NCBI RefSeq assembly: GCF_014651035.1
Contig: NZ_BMWC01000001.1
Coordinates: 1,612,965 to 1,676,964, forward strand
Reading direction: 5' to 3'
Length of the DNA: 64,000 nucleotides
From: Streptomyces lomondensis
GTDB taxonomy: Bacteria > Actinomycetota > Actinomycetes > Streptomycetales > Streptomycetaceae
The notes under the pieces were generated by a model. That model saw nothing but the letters and a program-made list of their open reading frames with translations. It did not search any database and was not told the origin of the DNA. Position 1 is the first letter of the stretch. Every line of letters starts with the position of its first letter. The position numbers were made by a program, and so were the translations under genes. Below are positions 26,231-36,417 of the stretch, in pieces.

Positions 26231-27763
26231 CTACTTGGTCACCGCGTCCAGCGCGTCCGTGATGCCCCAGCCGTAGAAGCCGTTGCGGTTCTTCGAGCCC
26301 TCGCACACCACGTCGATCTTGCCGTCGGCGTCGATGTCGTACGGGTCCGTGCACGGCGTGGCGTCGGCCTGCGCGTACAGCAGGGCCTTCACCAGGGCCG
26401 GGGAGGCGTACGGGTGCGTCGACTTGATGAGCGCGGCGACGCCCGCGACGTGCGGGGACGCCATCGACGTACCGGCCATGTAGCCCCACTTGCCGCCCGG
26501 CAGCGTGCCCAGGATGAGGCCGCTCGTGGCCGGCGCCTCCGGCTTCTGGTACGCCGTCGAGTCGCCGCCCGGCGCGGCTATGTCGGCCACGCCCAGACCG
26601 TAGTTGGAGAAGGACGACTTGATGCCCTTCGCGCCCGTCGAGGCGACCGTGACGACACCCGGCAGCTGGGTCGGGATGTCGAGGCACTCGGACGGGTCGA
26701 CGACCCGCTCGCCCGGCGTGGTGTCGTTCGGGGACGACGGGTCGGCGATCTCGTCGGACGCGAGGTCGTAGTTCTCGTTGCCGGCCGCCGCGACGTTGAC
26801 CGCGCCCTTCTTCTCCGCGTACCGCGAGGCGCGCGTGACGGCCTCCACGAGCGCCTTCTGGTCCGGGTCGTTCTTGCAGTTGAAGTACCAGGGGTCGGTG
26901 TAATAGCTGTTGTTCGTCACGTCGACCCCGTGCTCGGCCGCCCACACGAAGCCGCAGACCACGGCCTCCGTGTAGAAGAAGCCGGCCGTGGTGGACACCT
27001 TGATGCCGGAGACCTTCACGCCGGGCGCGACACCCGTCATGCCGACGCCGTTCTTGGCGGCGGCGATCTCACCCGCCACGTGCGTGCCGTGCGGGCTCTC
27101 CGACGCGCCCGGCCGCCAGGCCCCGTCGGAGGTGTCCGGCTTGCCCGTCACGCAGTTGACCGACGCGCCGCGGTCGAAGTTGGGCGCGATGTCCGGGTGG
27201 GTGTCGTCGACGCCGGTGTCGATCACGGCGACCGTGACGTCCTTGCTGCCCAGCGACTTCTCGTGCGCCTTGTCCGCCTTGATGGCGGGCAGATCCCACT
27301 GCAGGGACTCCAGCGGGTCCTGCCCGGCCGCCGCCTCAGCCTTCGCGACCTCGGCCGCGCTCAGCACCTTCGGCGCGCCCAGGTCGCCCGTCGACGCCGC
27401 GGGCAGCGGCGCGGTGCGGGTGGCGCCGGCCGACTCCACGCCGCGCACCGTGCGGATGCTCTTGGCGAAGTCCGGGTTCGAGGAGTGGACGACGATGACG
27501 CCGATCTGGTCGTACGACGTCACGATCGTGCCGCCGGCCTTGGCGACGGCCTTCTTCACGTACGCCGAAGTGCCGTGTCCCGGCTTGACGTTGACGACGT
27601 AGCTGAGGGAGGTCGCGTCGGCCGGGGCCGCTGCGGGGGCCGGGGCCGGGGCGTCCTCGGCGGCCGTGGCCGCGGTGTTCGGCAGGAACGCGAGGGCCGT
27701 GGCCATGGCCATCCCGGCCGGGATCGCGGCGGCGCGGCGGTAGCGCGCGTGCGGCGCTGTCAT
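26231..27763 (-). CDS. Secreted subtilisin-like serine protease (S8), downstream copy
   Basis: 510 residues. Signal peptide about 1-35 (AMATALAFLPNTAATAAE). An I9-type propeptide follows (YVVNVKPGHGTSAYVKKAV...IVVHSSNPDF). Catalytic residues: Asp in VAVIDTGVDDTHPD, His in SPHGTHVAGE, Ser in YMAGTSMASPHVAG, with the oxyanion Asn in AAAGNENYD. Near the C terminus an EF-hand-like loop DIDADGKIDVV is inserted before the last helix GFYGWGITDALDAV. It is a tandem paralogue of the next gene upstream (27822-29351) with the same design, 58 bp apart. Exported; the substrate is unknown. Confidence 0.94.
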   Translation of the reverse strand: MTAPHARYRRAAAIPAGMAMATALAFLPNTAATAAEDAPAPAPAAAPADATSLSYVVNVKPGHGTSAYVKKAVAKAGGTIVTSYDQIGVIVVHSSNPDFAKSIRTVRGVESAGATRTAPLPAASTGDLGAPKVLSAAEVAKAEAAAGQDPLESLQWDLPAIKADKAHEKSLGSKDVTVAVIDTGVDDTHPDIAPNFDRGASVNCVTGKPDTSDGAWRPGASESPHGTHVAGEIAAAKNGVGMTGVAPGVKVSGIKVSTTAGFFYTEAVVCGFVWAAEHGVDVTNNSYYTDPWYFNCKNDPDQKALVEAVTRASRYAEKKGAVNVAAAGNENYDLASDEIADPSSPNDTTPGERVVDPSECLDIPTQLPGVVTVASTGAKGIKSSFSNYGLGVADIAAPGGDSTAYQKPEAPATSGLILGTLPGGKWGYMAGTSMASPHVAGVAALIKSTHPYASPALVKALLYAQADATPCTDPYDIDADGKIDVVCEGSKNRNGFYGWGITDALDAVTK

Positions 27764-27821
27764 GCTGTCTCCAGTTCGTTCGCGGTACGAGCGGGCTGTG
27801 CGGAAAGTCGTGAAGGCGCGG

Positions 27822-29351
27822 TCACTTGACCGCGCGCAGCGCGTTGACGATGCCGTGGCCGTAGAAGCCGTTGACGCGCTTGCCGCCCTCGCACACCGCG
27901 TCCTGCGTGCCGTCGCCGTCCTGGTCGTAGGACTCGGGGCAGGCGGTCCGGTCGGCCTGCGCCTTCAGCATCGCCTGGAGCTGGGCCGGAGACGCCCAGG
28001 GGTGCTTGGACTTCAGCAGCGCGGCGACACCGGAGGCGTGCGGGGAGGCCATCGAGGTGCCCTGGAGGAAGGCCCACGCGCCGTTCGGCATGGTGGACAG
28101 GATGCGGCCGTCCTTGGACGGCGTGTCCGGTATCTGGTAGCGGCGGTCACCACCCGGGGCGGCTACGTCGACGACGCCCTTGCCGTACGTCGAGAAGTAC
28201 GACTTGACGCTGTTGACGCCGGTCGAGCTGACCGTGACGACACCCGGCAGCTGGGTCGGGATGTCGAAGCACTCGTGCGGGTCGATGGTGCGCTCGACGG
28301 GCGTGGTGTCGTTCGGGCTGGAGTCGTCGACGATCGCGTCCGCGTCCAGGTCGTGGTTGGAGTTGCCCGCTGCGGCGACGTTGAGCGTGCCCTTCTTCTG
28401 CGCGTACAGCTGCGCCCGGTTGACCGCGGTGACGACCGCCCGCTGGTCCGGGTCGTCCATGCAGTTGTAGAGCCACGGGTCGACGTAGTAGCTGTTGTTC
28501 GTGATCTCGACACCGTGGTCGGCGGCGAACACGAACGCGCAGACGACGCTCTCCGGGTAGAAGAGGCCGCTCGCCCGGTCGGTCACGTTGATGCTGGACA
28601 CCTTCACACCAGGAGCGACGCCCGCCACGCCGATTCCGTTGCGCGCGGCGGCGATCTCACCGGCCACGTGCGTGCCGTGGTAGTCCTCCGGGGTGTACGG
28701 CCGCCAGGCGCCCTCGCTGGTGTCGGGCTTGCCGCCGGCGCAGTTGGCGGACTGGGAGGCGGAGAAGTTCGGGGCGATGTCGGGGTGGGTGTCGTCCACG
28801 CCGGTGTCGATCACGGCGACGGTCACCTTGCGGCTGCCCGGGTTGATCTGCGCGGCCCGGTCGGCGCCGATCGCGCGCAGGTCCCACTGGTCCGCTTCGA
28901 GGGGCTCGCTCTCGGGCGTCTGCGCCGAGGCGGCCTCGGTCCGCTTCGCCTGCGCGGCGGTCAGGTACTCCGCCGCCCCCTCCTCCTTCGTCCCCGCGGC
29001 CGTCAGCGGCGCCGTCCGTGTCGCACCCGCCGACTGGACCCCGCGGGCCGTGCGGATGGTCTTGGCGAAGTCGGCGTTCGAGGAGTGGACGACGATCACG
29101 CCGATCCGCTCGTACGTGGTCACGACCGAGCCGCCGGCCTTCCCGATCGCCTTCTTCACCGACGCGATCGTGTGCCGGTCGACCTTGGTGTTGACGACGT
29201 ACGCCAGCTTCGGCGCGTCGGCCGACCGGGTGGCCGGCTCCGCCTGCGGGGCCGCCGAGGCGGCGGCGGGCAGGAAGCCCAGCGAAGCGGTCAGCGACAG
29301 CACGACGGGCACGGCGAGGGCGAGCCGGCGTCTGGAACGCAGATGAGACAT
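27822..29351 (-). CDS. Secreted subtilisin-like serine protease (S8), upstream copy
   Basis: 509 residues from ATG 29351. Signal peptide LALAVPVVLSLTASLGFLPAAASA, propeptide (YVVNTKVDRHTIASVKKAI), catalytic Asp in VAVIDTGVDDTHPD, His in YHGTHVAGE, Ser in LQGTSMASPHASG. The C-terminal loop DQDGDGTQDAV matches the calcium-binding loop of the neighbouring paralogue. Many blocks are identical between the two (VVNCN/VDVTNNSYY-like, NDTTP, IPTQLPGVVTV), so they arose by tandem duplication. First gene of the pair, divergent from the DUF485-actP operon. Confidence 0.94.
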   Translation of the reverse strand: MSHLRSRRRLALAVPVVLSLTASLGFLPAAASAAPQAEPATRSADAPKLAYVVNTKVDRHTIASVKKAIGKAGGSVVTTYERIGVIVVHSSNADFAKTIRTARGVQSAGATRTAPLTAAGTKEEGAAEYLTAAQAKRTEAASAQTPESEPLEADQWDLRAIGADRAAQINPGSRKVTVAVIDTGVDDTHPDIAPNFSASQSANCAGGKPDTSEGAWRPYTPEDYHGTHVAGEIAAARNGIGVAGVAPGVKVSSINVTDRASGLFYPESVVCAFVFAADHGVEITNNSYYVDPWLYNCMDDPDQRAVVTAVNRAQLYAQKKGTLNVAAAGNSNHDLDADAIVDDSSPNDTTPVERTIDPHECFDIPTQLPGVVTVSSTGVNSVKSYFSTYGKGVVDVAAPGGDRRYQIPDTPSKDGRILSTMPNGAWAFLQGTSMASPHASGVAALLKSKHPWASPAQLQAMLKAQADRTACPESYDQDGDGTQDAVCEGGKRVNGFYGHGIVNALRAVK

Positions 29352-29604
29352 GGGGTCTCCACATCCTCCGGAAACGAAACCGGCCCGAGGCACAGGTGGT
29401 GCTCGGGCAGGTACATGACGAGGTGGTGCAGGGCGAAGCTATCCCGGGCTCTCGCTGGCCAGCAACGTTTTGTCGAAACGACTTCGGAAAGAACGCGACG
29501 CGGTTGAACCGCTCCTCGCGTGCCGCCGTGACGTTGGACAGGGAGCGCGAGGACACTCGCCTCCGTCCCCGTACCTACCGCTTCCGTCACTACGAGGAGA
29601 CTCC

Positions 29605-29961
29605 GTGGCCACCGACGCACCGCCCCCCTCGAAAGAGCAACACAAACTCCCCTCACCCGAGGAGTTCAGCGAGGTGCAGGAGAGCGCGGAGTTCGGTGAA
29701 CTGCGCCGCTCCTACCGCTCCTTCGCCTTTCCGCTGACCGTCGCCTTCATCGCCTGGTACCTGCTGTACGTCCTGCTGTCGAACTACGCGGGCGGCTTCA
29801 TGGGCACCAAGCTGTTCGGCAACATCAACATCGCCTTCGTCCTCGGCGTCGCCCAGTTCATTACCACGTTCCTCATTGCCTGGTGGTACTCGAAGCACGC
29901 CGCCGCGAAGCTCGACCCCAAGGCCGAGGCCATCAAGTCCCGGATGGAGGGCGGCGCATGA
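29605..29961 (+). CDS. DUF485 family membrane protein, partner of ActP
   Basis: 118 residues from GTG 29605 (GAGGAGA upstream). After a charged N terminus, two helices (FPLTVAFIAWYLLYVLLSNYAG; IAFVLGVAQFITTFLIAWWYS) enclose a short loop, the DUF485 (YjcH-like) pattern. It almost always precedes an acetate/solute symporter, as here; the stop overlaps the actP start by ATGA. It probably assists assembly or activity of the symporter. Confidence 0.93.
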   Translation: MATDAPPPSKEQHKLPSPEEFSEVQESAEFGELRRSYRSFAFPLTVAFIAWYLLYVLLSNYAGGFMGTKLFGNINIAFVLGVAQFITTFLIAWWYSKHAAAKLDPKAEAIKSRMEGGA

Positions 29962-31583
29962 GCCCCGCAACGCAGACCCTTATCGCCGCGAACGAGGCCA
30001 GCGAGCACCGCCCGCTGATCATCACCCTGTTCGCGCTGTTCGTCCTGGCCACCCTCGGCATCACCATCTGGGCGGGCCGCCAGACCAAGGACGCCGCCGA
30101 CTTCTACGCGGGCGGCCGCCAGTTCAGCGCCTTCCAGAACGGCCTCGCCGTCTCCGGCGACTACATGTCCGCCGCCTCGTTCCTCGGCATCGCGGGCGCG
30201 ATCGCCATCTTCGGCTACGACGGCTTCCTGTACTCCATCGGCTTCCTGGTCGCCTGGCTGGTCGCGCTGCTGCTGGTGGCCGAACCCTTGCGGAACTCCG
30301 GCCGCTACACCATGGGCGACGTGCTCGCGTACCGCATGCGCCAGCGCCCGGTCCGCACCGCCGCCGGCACCTCCACGATCGTCGTGTCGATCTTCTACCT
30401 GCTGGCCCAGATGGCCGGCGCGGGCGTCCTCGTCTCGCTGCTGCTCGGCATCACCTCCGACGCCGGCAAGATCCTCATCGTCGCCCTCGTCGGCCTCCTG
30501 ATGATCGTCTACGTCTCCATCGGCGGCATGAAGGGCACCACCTGGGTCCAGATGGTCAAGGCCGTGCTGCTGATCGGCGGCACGCTCCTGATCACCTTCC
30601 TGGTGCTGCTGAAGTTCAACTTCAACATCTCCGACCTGCTCGGCACGGCCGCCGAGAACAGCGGCAAGGGCGCCGCCTTCCTGGAGCCCGGCCTCCAGTA
30701 CGGCGCGACCGGCACCTCCAAGCTGGACTTCATCTCCCTCGGCATCGCCCTGGTCCTCGGCACCGCCGGCCTGCCGCACATCCTGATCCGCTTCTACACC
30801 GTGCCCAACGCCAAGGCCGCCCGTAAGTCCGTGAACTGGGCGATCGGCATCATCGGCGCCTTCTACCTGATGACCATCGCCCTCGGTTTCGGCGCCGCCG
30901 CGCTGATCTCCCAGGACGAGATCATCGCCTCCAACCCGTCCGGCAACACGGCGGCCCCGCTGCTCGCCCTGCACCTGGGCGGCGTCGACTCGGCCTGGGG
31001 CGCGATCCTGCTCGCCACGATCTCGGCGGTGGCCTTCGCCACGATCCTCGCCGTGGTCGCCGGCCTCACCCTCGCCTCGTCGTCCTCCTTCGCGCACGAC
31101 ATCTACGCCAACGTCATCCGCAGGGGGAAGGCCTCCGGCGCCGAGGAGGTCCGCGCGGCCCGCTGGGCGACCGTCTTCATCGGCATCGTCTCCATCGGCC
31201 TCGGCGCCCTCGCCCGCGACCTGAACGTGGCCGGCCTGGTCGCGCTCGCCTTCGCGGTCGCGGCCTCCGCCAACCTGCCGACGATCCTCTACAGCCTGTT
31301 CTGGAAGCGGTTCACCACCCAGGGCGCGCTGTGGTCGATCTACGGCGGCCTGATCGTCGCCGTCGGCCTGGTGCTGTTCTCGCCCGTCGTCTCCGGCGAC
31401 CCCAAGGCGATGTTCCCCGACGTCGACTTCGCCTGGTTCCCGCTGAAGAACCCGGGCATCATCTCCATCCCCTTCGGCTTCCTCATGGGCTGGCTCGGCA
31501 CGGTCCTGTCCAAGGAGGAGCCGGACGTCAAGAAGTACGCCGAGCTGGAGGTCAGGTCCCTGACCGGCACCGGCGCCCACTGA
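29958..31583 (+). CDS. actP: Cation/acetate symporter, solute:sodium symporter family
   Basis: 541 residues, about 13 transmembrane helices. Typical SSS/ActP segments are DFYAGGRQFSAFQNGLAVSGDYMSAASFLG, VYVSIGGMKGTTWVQMVKA and GLPHILIRFYTVPNAKAARKS. Transports acetate or related monocarboxylates with Na+ or H+. ATG 29958 overlaps the DUF485 stop. Codon bias is strongly GC3. A hairpin follows 17 bp after the stop. Growth on short-chain acids is the likely physiological context (inference). Confidence 0.93.
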   Translation: MSPATQTLIAANEASEHRPLIITLFALFVLATLGITIWAGRQTKDAADFYAGGRQFSAFQNGLAVSGDYMSAASFLGIAGAIAIFGYDGFLYSIGFLVAWLVALLLVAEPLRNSGRYTMGDVLAYRMRQRPVRTAAGTSTIVVSIFYLLAQMAGAGVLVSLLLGITSDAGKILIVALVGLLMIVYVSIGGMKGTTWVQMVKAVLLIGGTLLITFLVLLKFNFNISDLLGTAAENSGKGAAFLEPGLQYGATGTSKLDFISLGIALVLGTAGLPHILIRFYTVPNAKAARKSVNWAIGIIGAFYLMTIALGFGAAALISQDEIIASNPSGNTAAPLLALHLGGVDSAWGAILLATISAVAFATILAVVAGLTLASSSSFAHDIYANVIRRGKASGAEEVRAARWATVFIGIVSIGLGALARDLNVAGLVALAFAVAASANLPTILYSLFWKRFTTQGALWSIYGGLIVAVGLVLFSPVVSGDPKAMFPDVDFAWFPLKNPGIISIPFGFLMGWLGTVLSKEEPDVKKYAELEVRSLTGTGAH

Positions 31584-31599
31584 GCACGGCTCCCCACCC

Positions 31600-31643
31600 G
31601 CGGCCGCGTCGTAGGAACCTCCAGGTGCCTGCGGCGCGGCCGC
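31600..31643 (+). terminator. Hairpin terminator after actP
   Basis: GCGGCCGCGTCGTAGG (31600-31615) pairs with CCTGCGGCGCGGCCGC (31628-31643): 16 pairs, two of them G-U. It starts 17 bp after the actP stop; no T-run. Confidence 0.7.
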
Positions 31644-31754
31644 GTTCCACGTCGTGGGATCGGGCCTGTCGAGTTGTCAGTGGGGTCACGTAGGCTCACA
31701 GGTGTCGGAGAAGAAGTGCTCCGGGCACGATCCGCGTCGAGGGAGGGGGCCCAC

Positions 31755-32744
31755 GTGCTCATCGACACCTACGGCCGAGTGGCCACCGACCTGAGGGTCT
31801 CGCTGACCGACCGGTGCAATCTGCGCTGCGCCTACTGCATGCCCGAGGAGGGCCTGCAGTGGCTGGCCAAGCCGGACCTGCTCACGGACGACGAGATCGT
31901 CCGCCTGATCGACATCACGGTCACGTCCCTGGGGATCGAGGAGGTCCGCTTCACCGGCGGCGAGCCCCTGCTGCGCCCCGGCCTGGTCGGCATAGTGGAG
32001 CGCGTCGCGGCCCTGGACCCCCGCCCTCAGATGTCCCTCACCACCAACGGCATCGGCCTGAAGCGCACGGCAGCGGCCCTGAAGGCGGCCGGCCTGGACC
32101 GGGTCAACGTCTCCCTCGACACCCTCCGCCCGGACGTCTTCAAGACCCTCACCCGCCGCGACCGCCACAAGGACGTCATCGAGGGCCTGCACGCCGCCCG
32201 CGACGCCGGCCTCACCCCGGTCAAGGTCAACTCCGTCCTGATGCCGGGGCTCAACGACGACGAGGCCCCCGACCTCCTCGCCTGGGCCGTGGAGCACGAC
32301 TACGAGCTGCGCTTCATCGAGCAGATGCCGCTGGACGCCCAGCACGGCTGGAAGCGCGACGGCATGATCACCGCGGGCGACATCCTGGCCTCCCTGCGTA
32401 CGCGCTTCGACCTCACCCCCGAGGGCGAGGAGAAGCGCGGCTCGGCCCCGGCGGAGCGCTGGCTGGTCGACGGCGGCCCGCATGTGGTGGGCGTGATCGC
32501 CTCCGTCACCCGCCCCTTCTGCGCGGCCTGCGACCGCACCCGCCTCACGGCCGACGGCCAGATACGCACGTGCCTGTTCGCCCAGGAGGAGACGGACCTG
32601 CGCGCCGCGCTCCGCTCCGGCGCCCCCGACGAGGAGATCGCCCGCATCTGGCGCCTGGCGATGTGGGGCAAGAAGGCGGGCGCGGGCCTGGACGACCCGT
32701 CGTTCGTCCAGCCCGACCGTCCCATGTCGGCGATCGGCGGCTGA
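31755..32744 (+). CDS. moaA: GTP 3',8-cyclase MoaA
   Basis: 329 residues from GTG 31755 (GGGAGGGGG five bases upstream). Radical SAM enzyme converting GTP to 3',8-cyclo-GTP, the first step of molybdenum cofactor synthesis. The N-terminal 4Fe-4S motif is DRCNLRCAYCMPEEG; the C-terminal cluster ligands are in FCAACDRTRLTADGQIRTCLF; the usual C-terminal GG is present (SAIGG). Normal length. No other moa gene is adjacent. The tsnR homologue lies 66 bp downstream on the opposite strand. Confidence 0.96.
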   Translation: MLIDTYGRVATDLRVSLTDRCNLRCAYCMPEEGLQWLAKPDLLTDDEIVRLIDITVTSLGIEEVRFTGGEPLLRPGLVGIVERVAALDPRPQMSLTTNGIGLKRTAAALKAAGLDRVNVSLDTLRPDVFKTLTRRDRHKDVIEGLHAARDAGLTPVKVNSVLMPGLNDDEAPDLLAWAVEHDYELRFIEQMPLDAQHGWKRDGMITAGDILASLRTRFDLTPEGEEKRGSAPAERWLVDGGPHVVGVIASVTRPFCAACDRTRLTADGQIRTCLFAQEETDLRAALRSGAPDEEIARIWRLAMWGKKAGAGLDDPSFVQPDRPMSAIGG

Positions 32745-32810
32745 GCAGGCCGGCGTGTCGGCCGGAGGACGCCTCGATGTGTCAGTGGTGATCGCCGCCG
32801 TGTGAGGTGA

Positions 32811-33656
<846 letters not shown>

Positions 33657-33669
33657 TCATACACCTGGG

Positions 33670-33891
33670 CTACGCCGAGCCGTGAGCGGACTCCCACTCC
33701 TTCAGGAGAACCACGTCCTTCAAGAACCCCCGCACGCCGAGGAACTGCGACAGATGCTCGCGATGCCCCTCACAGGCCAGCCACGTCTTGCGCCGCTCCG
33801 GCGTATGGATCTTCGGGTTGTTCCAGGCGAGGACCCACACGGCGTCGGCTCGGCAGCCCTTCGCGGAACAGATCGGCGTCTCGTCACTCAC
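33670..33891 (-). CDS. Small conserved actinobacterial protein with Cys/His motif
   Basis: 73 residues from GTG 33891. CSAKGCRADAVWVLAWNNPKIH and later WLACEGHREHLSQFL provide two CxxxxC/CxxH-type metal ligand sets; the C terminus is FLKDVVLLKEW. It resembles short acetone-carboxylase-like or zinc-ribbon proteins, but no function is known to me. It is conserved next to moaA in S. coelicolor as I recall, which makes tsnR the odd gene between them. Confidence 0.8.
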   Translation of the reverse strand: MSDETPICSAKGCRADAVWVLAWNNPKIHTPERRKTWLACEGHREHLSQFLGVRGFLKDVVLLKEWESAHGSA

Positions 33892-33911
33892 TGCTTCGTC
33901 TCACCACTGCA

Positions 33912-33960
33912 CACAGAAAAGGCGACGCCGAGCAGCCACGGGGGGAGCTGCCCGGCGTCG
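33912..33960 (-). terminator. Rho-independent type terminator after the DUF3099 gene
   Basis: CGACGCCGAGCAG (33923-33935) pairs with CTGCCCGGCGTCG (33948-33960), one mismatch in 13. On the minus strand the stem is followed by CCTTTTCTGTG, a T-rich run unusual for this genome. Confidence 0.7.
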
Positions 33961-34106
33961 GTCCGTCGCTCCGACGGGGGATGCGGAGCGCGTACGAAGT
34001 ATGTCACGGGTAACCCCGGCCCCGGCACCGGAACAACATGATTGATCTGAGCTTTTCTTGAGCTTGGCGGGAAGATGGCTTCCGTTTGTGATCGCCCCGG
34101 GCGTCC

Positions 34107-34502
34107 CTACCGCTCGTGCGGCTCGGTCCGCGCACCCGGCACCGGCCCGGACACGGCTTCTTCCGCGACGGATTCCGCCGGCCCGTCCTGCGTCGCCGCC
34201 GGCTCGATCATCGGGCGCACCGGCGGCGCCACGAACGTCGACGGCAGAGACGGCGCGTTCTCGCGCCCGGCGTTCGCGATCACCACCGCGATGTACGGCA
34301 GGACCAGTCCGAGCACCAACGCCACGATGGCCACGTGCCGTTCGACGTTCCACAGCGTGGCCGCGAGGATCACGGAGATCGTGCGGATCGTCATCGAGAT
34401 CACGTACCGGCGCTGCCGCCCGCGTACGTCCTCCTGGAGTCCCGCCCGGGCGCCGGTGATCCGGAAAACCTGGACGTTGCCGCCGCCATGCTGCTTCCGC
34501 AT
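34107..34502 (-). CDS. DUF3099 family membrane protein
   Basis: 131 residues from ATG 34502. MRKQHGGGNVQVFRITGARAG starts the domain; two helices follow (TIRTISVILAATLWN and VAIVALVLGLVLPYIAVVIANAG) with RQRRYVISMTIRT between. The C-terminal 50 residues are Pro/Glu-rich and likely disordered. The family is actinobacterial with unknown function. The frame extends to 34589, but the upstream part lacks a ribosome site. Confidence 0.84.
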   Translation of the reverse strand: MRKQHGGGNVQVFRITGARAGLQEDVRGRQRRYVISMTIRTISVILAATLWNVERHVAIVALVLGLVLPYIAVVIANAGRENAPSLPSTFVAPPVRPMIEPAATQDGPAESVAEEAVSGPVPGARTEPHER

Positions 34503-34746
34503 CGCATTCCACCATCCGCCCGTATCGGACTCTCCCCGCCCCGTAGCCGTCCCCGGCCGGCCGGGGAACCTGACCAGGACAGCTTCCACGTTACGCCGCG
34601 GCTGCGCCGGCTACGAGACCGGGGCCTCTCCCGCCAGGGCGAACCCGCTGCGCCGTAGCGCGTACGGCGCGCGTCGGCATGCGGCGTAGGGCACCTGGGC
34701 CGACACTGGCTGTAGTGCTCACGTCGAGCCGTACGAGGAGGCAGCG

Positions 34747-35022
34747 ATGGGCTGGTTGTGGGCGATCATCGTGGGACTGGTGCTCGGCCTGCTCGCCAAG
34801 GCGATCATTCCGGGCAAGCAGCACGTCCCGCTGTGGCTGACCGTCATTCTGGGCATGCTCGGCGCCATCGGCGGCAACGCCCTCGCGCGGGCGGCCGGTG
34901 TCGACGCCACATCGGGCATCGACTGGTGGCGGCATGTCTTCCAGCTCCTGGCCGCGGTGGTCCTCGTCGCCATCGGTGACAGGGCCTACACGGCGGTCCG
35001 GGGAGGCAGGCGCCGGGCATAA
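34747..35022 (+). CDS. GlsB/YeaQ/YmgE family stress-response membrane protein
   Basis: 91 residues, three hydrophobic segments with Gly-rich helices: LWAIIVGLVLGLLAKAIIPGK at the N terminus, VPLWLTVILGMLGAIGGN in the middle, FQLLAAVVLVAIGDRAY at the end. This is the transglycosylase-associated (YeaQ) family, linked to stress in other bacteria with no known enzymatic role. GAGGAGGCAGCG precedes ATG 34747. Convergent with tyrS. Confidence 0.9.
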   Translation: MGWLWAIIVGLVLGLLAKAIIPGKQHVPLWLTVILGMLGAIGGNALARAAGVDATSGIDWWRHVFQLLAAVVLVAIGDRAYTAVRGGRRRA

Positions 35023-35060
35023 CGGCGAACTAGCGCAGGGTCAACGGGGTACACGGCGAA

Positions 35061-35092
35061 GGGAGCGGCCTCCGGCACCGGAGACCGCCCCC
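35061..35092. terminator. Bidirectional hairpin between YeaQ-type gene and tyrS
   Basis: GCGGCCTCCG (35065-35074) pairs with CGGAGACCGC (35079-35088) across GCAC, extendable by GGGA/CCCC. Lies between two convergent stops at 35022 and 35106. Confidence 0.65.
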
Positions 35093-35105
35093 TTCCCCCG
35101 CACGC

Positions 35106-36374
35106 TCAGCCGCTCGTGACCTCGACCGCCGCCAGGTTCTTCTTGCCCCGGCGCAGCACCAGCCAGCGGCCGTGCAGCAGGTCCTCCTTGGCGGGGACGG
35201 CGTCCTCGCCGGCGACCTTGACGTTGTTCACGTACGCGCCGCCCTCCTTGACCGTGCGGCGCGCGGCCGACTTGCTGGCCACCAGGCCGACCTCGGCGAA
35301 CAGGTCGACGACCGGACCGAGCTCGGCGACCTGGATGTGCGGCACCTCCGACAGGGCCGCGGCCAGCGTCCTCTCGTCGAGCTCCGCCAGCTCGCCCTGC
35401 CCGAAGAGTGCCTTGGACGCGGCGATCACGGCGGCCGTCTGGTCGGCGCCGTGCACCAGCGTCGTCAGCTCCTCGGCCAGCGCGCGCTGCGCCGCCCGGG
35501 CCTGCGGGCGCTCCTCCGTCTGCCGCTCCAGCTCCTCCAGCTCCTCGCGGGAGCGGAAGGACAGGATGCGCATGTACTTCGAGATGTCCCGGTCGTCCAC
35601 GTTCAGCCAGAACTGGTAGAACGCGTACGGCGTCGTCATCTCCGGGTCGAGCCAGACGGCGCCGCCCTCGGTCTTGCCGAACTTGGTGCCGTCCGCCTTG
35701 GTCATCAGCGGCGTCGCCAGCGCGTGGACCGCGGCGTCCGGCTCCAGCCGGTGGATCAGGTCCAGGCCCGCCGTGAGGTTGCCCCACTGGTCGCTGCCGC
35801 CCTGCTGGAGCGTGCAGCCGTAGCGCCGGTAGAGCTGGAGGAAGTCCATGCCCTGGAGGATCTGGTAGCTGAACTCCGTGTAGCTGATGCCCTCGGAGGA
35901 CTCCAGGCGCCGGGCCACGGAGTCCTTCGTCAGCATCTTGTTGACGCGGAAGTGCTTGCCGATGTCCCGGAGGAACTCGATCGCGGAGAGGTTCGCCGTC
36001 CAGTCGAGGTTGTTGACCATGACGGCCGCGTTCTCGCCCTCGAAGTCCAGGAACGGCTCGATCTGGGCGCGCAGCTTGTCGACCCAGCCGCCGACCGTCT
36101 CCGGGTCGTTCAGCGTGCGCTCCGCCGTCGGGCGCGGGTCGCCGATCAGGCCCGTGGCGCCGCCGACCAGGGCCAGCGGCCGGTGACCGGCCTGCTGGAG
36201 CCGGCGCACGGTGAGCACCTGCACCAGGTGCCCCACGTGCAACGACGGTGCCGTCGGGTCGAAACCGCAATAGAACGTGACGGGACCGTCCGCGAGCGCC
36301 TTGCGCAAAGCGTCCTCGTCAGTGGACAGGGCGAACAGCCCGCGCCACTTCAGCTCGTCGACGATGTCCGTCAC
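35106..36374 (-). CDS. tyrS: Tyrosyl-tRNA synthetase
   Basis: 422 residues, TyrRS type 1. GTG 36374 has AAGGAGATA upstream. Class I signatures: [16 protein letters not shown] (HIGH equivalent) and [13 protein letters not shown] (KMSKS equivalent KFGKT); tyrosine-binding [14 protein letters not shown] and GSDQWGN. C-terminal S4 RNA-binding domain: [21 protein letters not shown]. Charges tRNA-Tyr in the cytoplasm. 43 bp after the tldE stop region in the opposite reading order, same strand as tldE/tldD. Confidence 0.97.
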   Translation of the reverse strand: MTDIVDELKWRGLFALSTDEDALRKALADGPVTFYCGFDPTAPSLHVGHLVQVLTVRRLQQAGHRPLALVGGATGLIGDPRPTAERTLNDPETVGGWVDKLRAQIEPFLDFEGENAAVMVNNLDWTANLSAIEFLRDIGKHFRVNKMLTKDSVARRLESSEGISYTEFSYQILQGMDFLQLYRRYGCTLQQGGSDQWGNLTAGLDLIHRLEPDAAVHALATPLMTKADGTKFGKTEGGAVWLDPEMTTPYAFYQFWLNVDDRDISKYMRILSFRSREELEELERQTEERPQARAAQRALAEELTTLVHGADQTAAVIAASKALFGQGELAELDERTLAAALSEVPHIQVAELGPVVDLFAEVGLVASKSAARRTVKEGGAYVNNVKVAGEDAVPAKEDLLHGRWLVLRRGKKNLAAVEVTSG

Positions 36375-36417
36375 GGTTCTCGTATCTCCTTGAGTGGGCT
36401 GGTAATCAGGTACGAGG

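Noticed and set aside
29784..31580. Long minus-strand open frame opposite actP
   Set aside because: Gln/Asp/Gly-rich mirror composition; actP is unambiguous.
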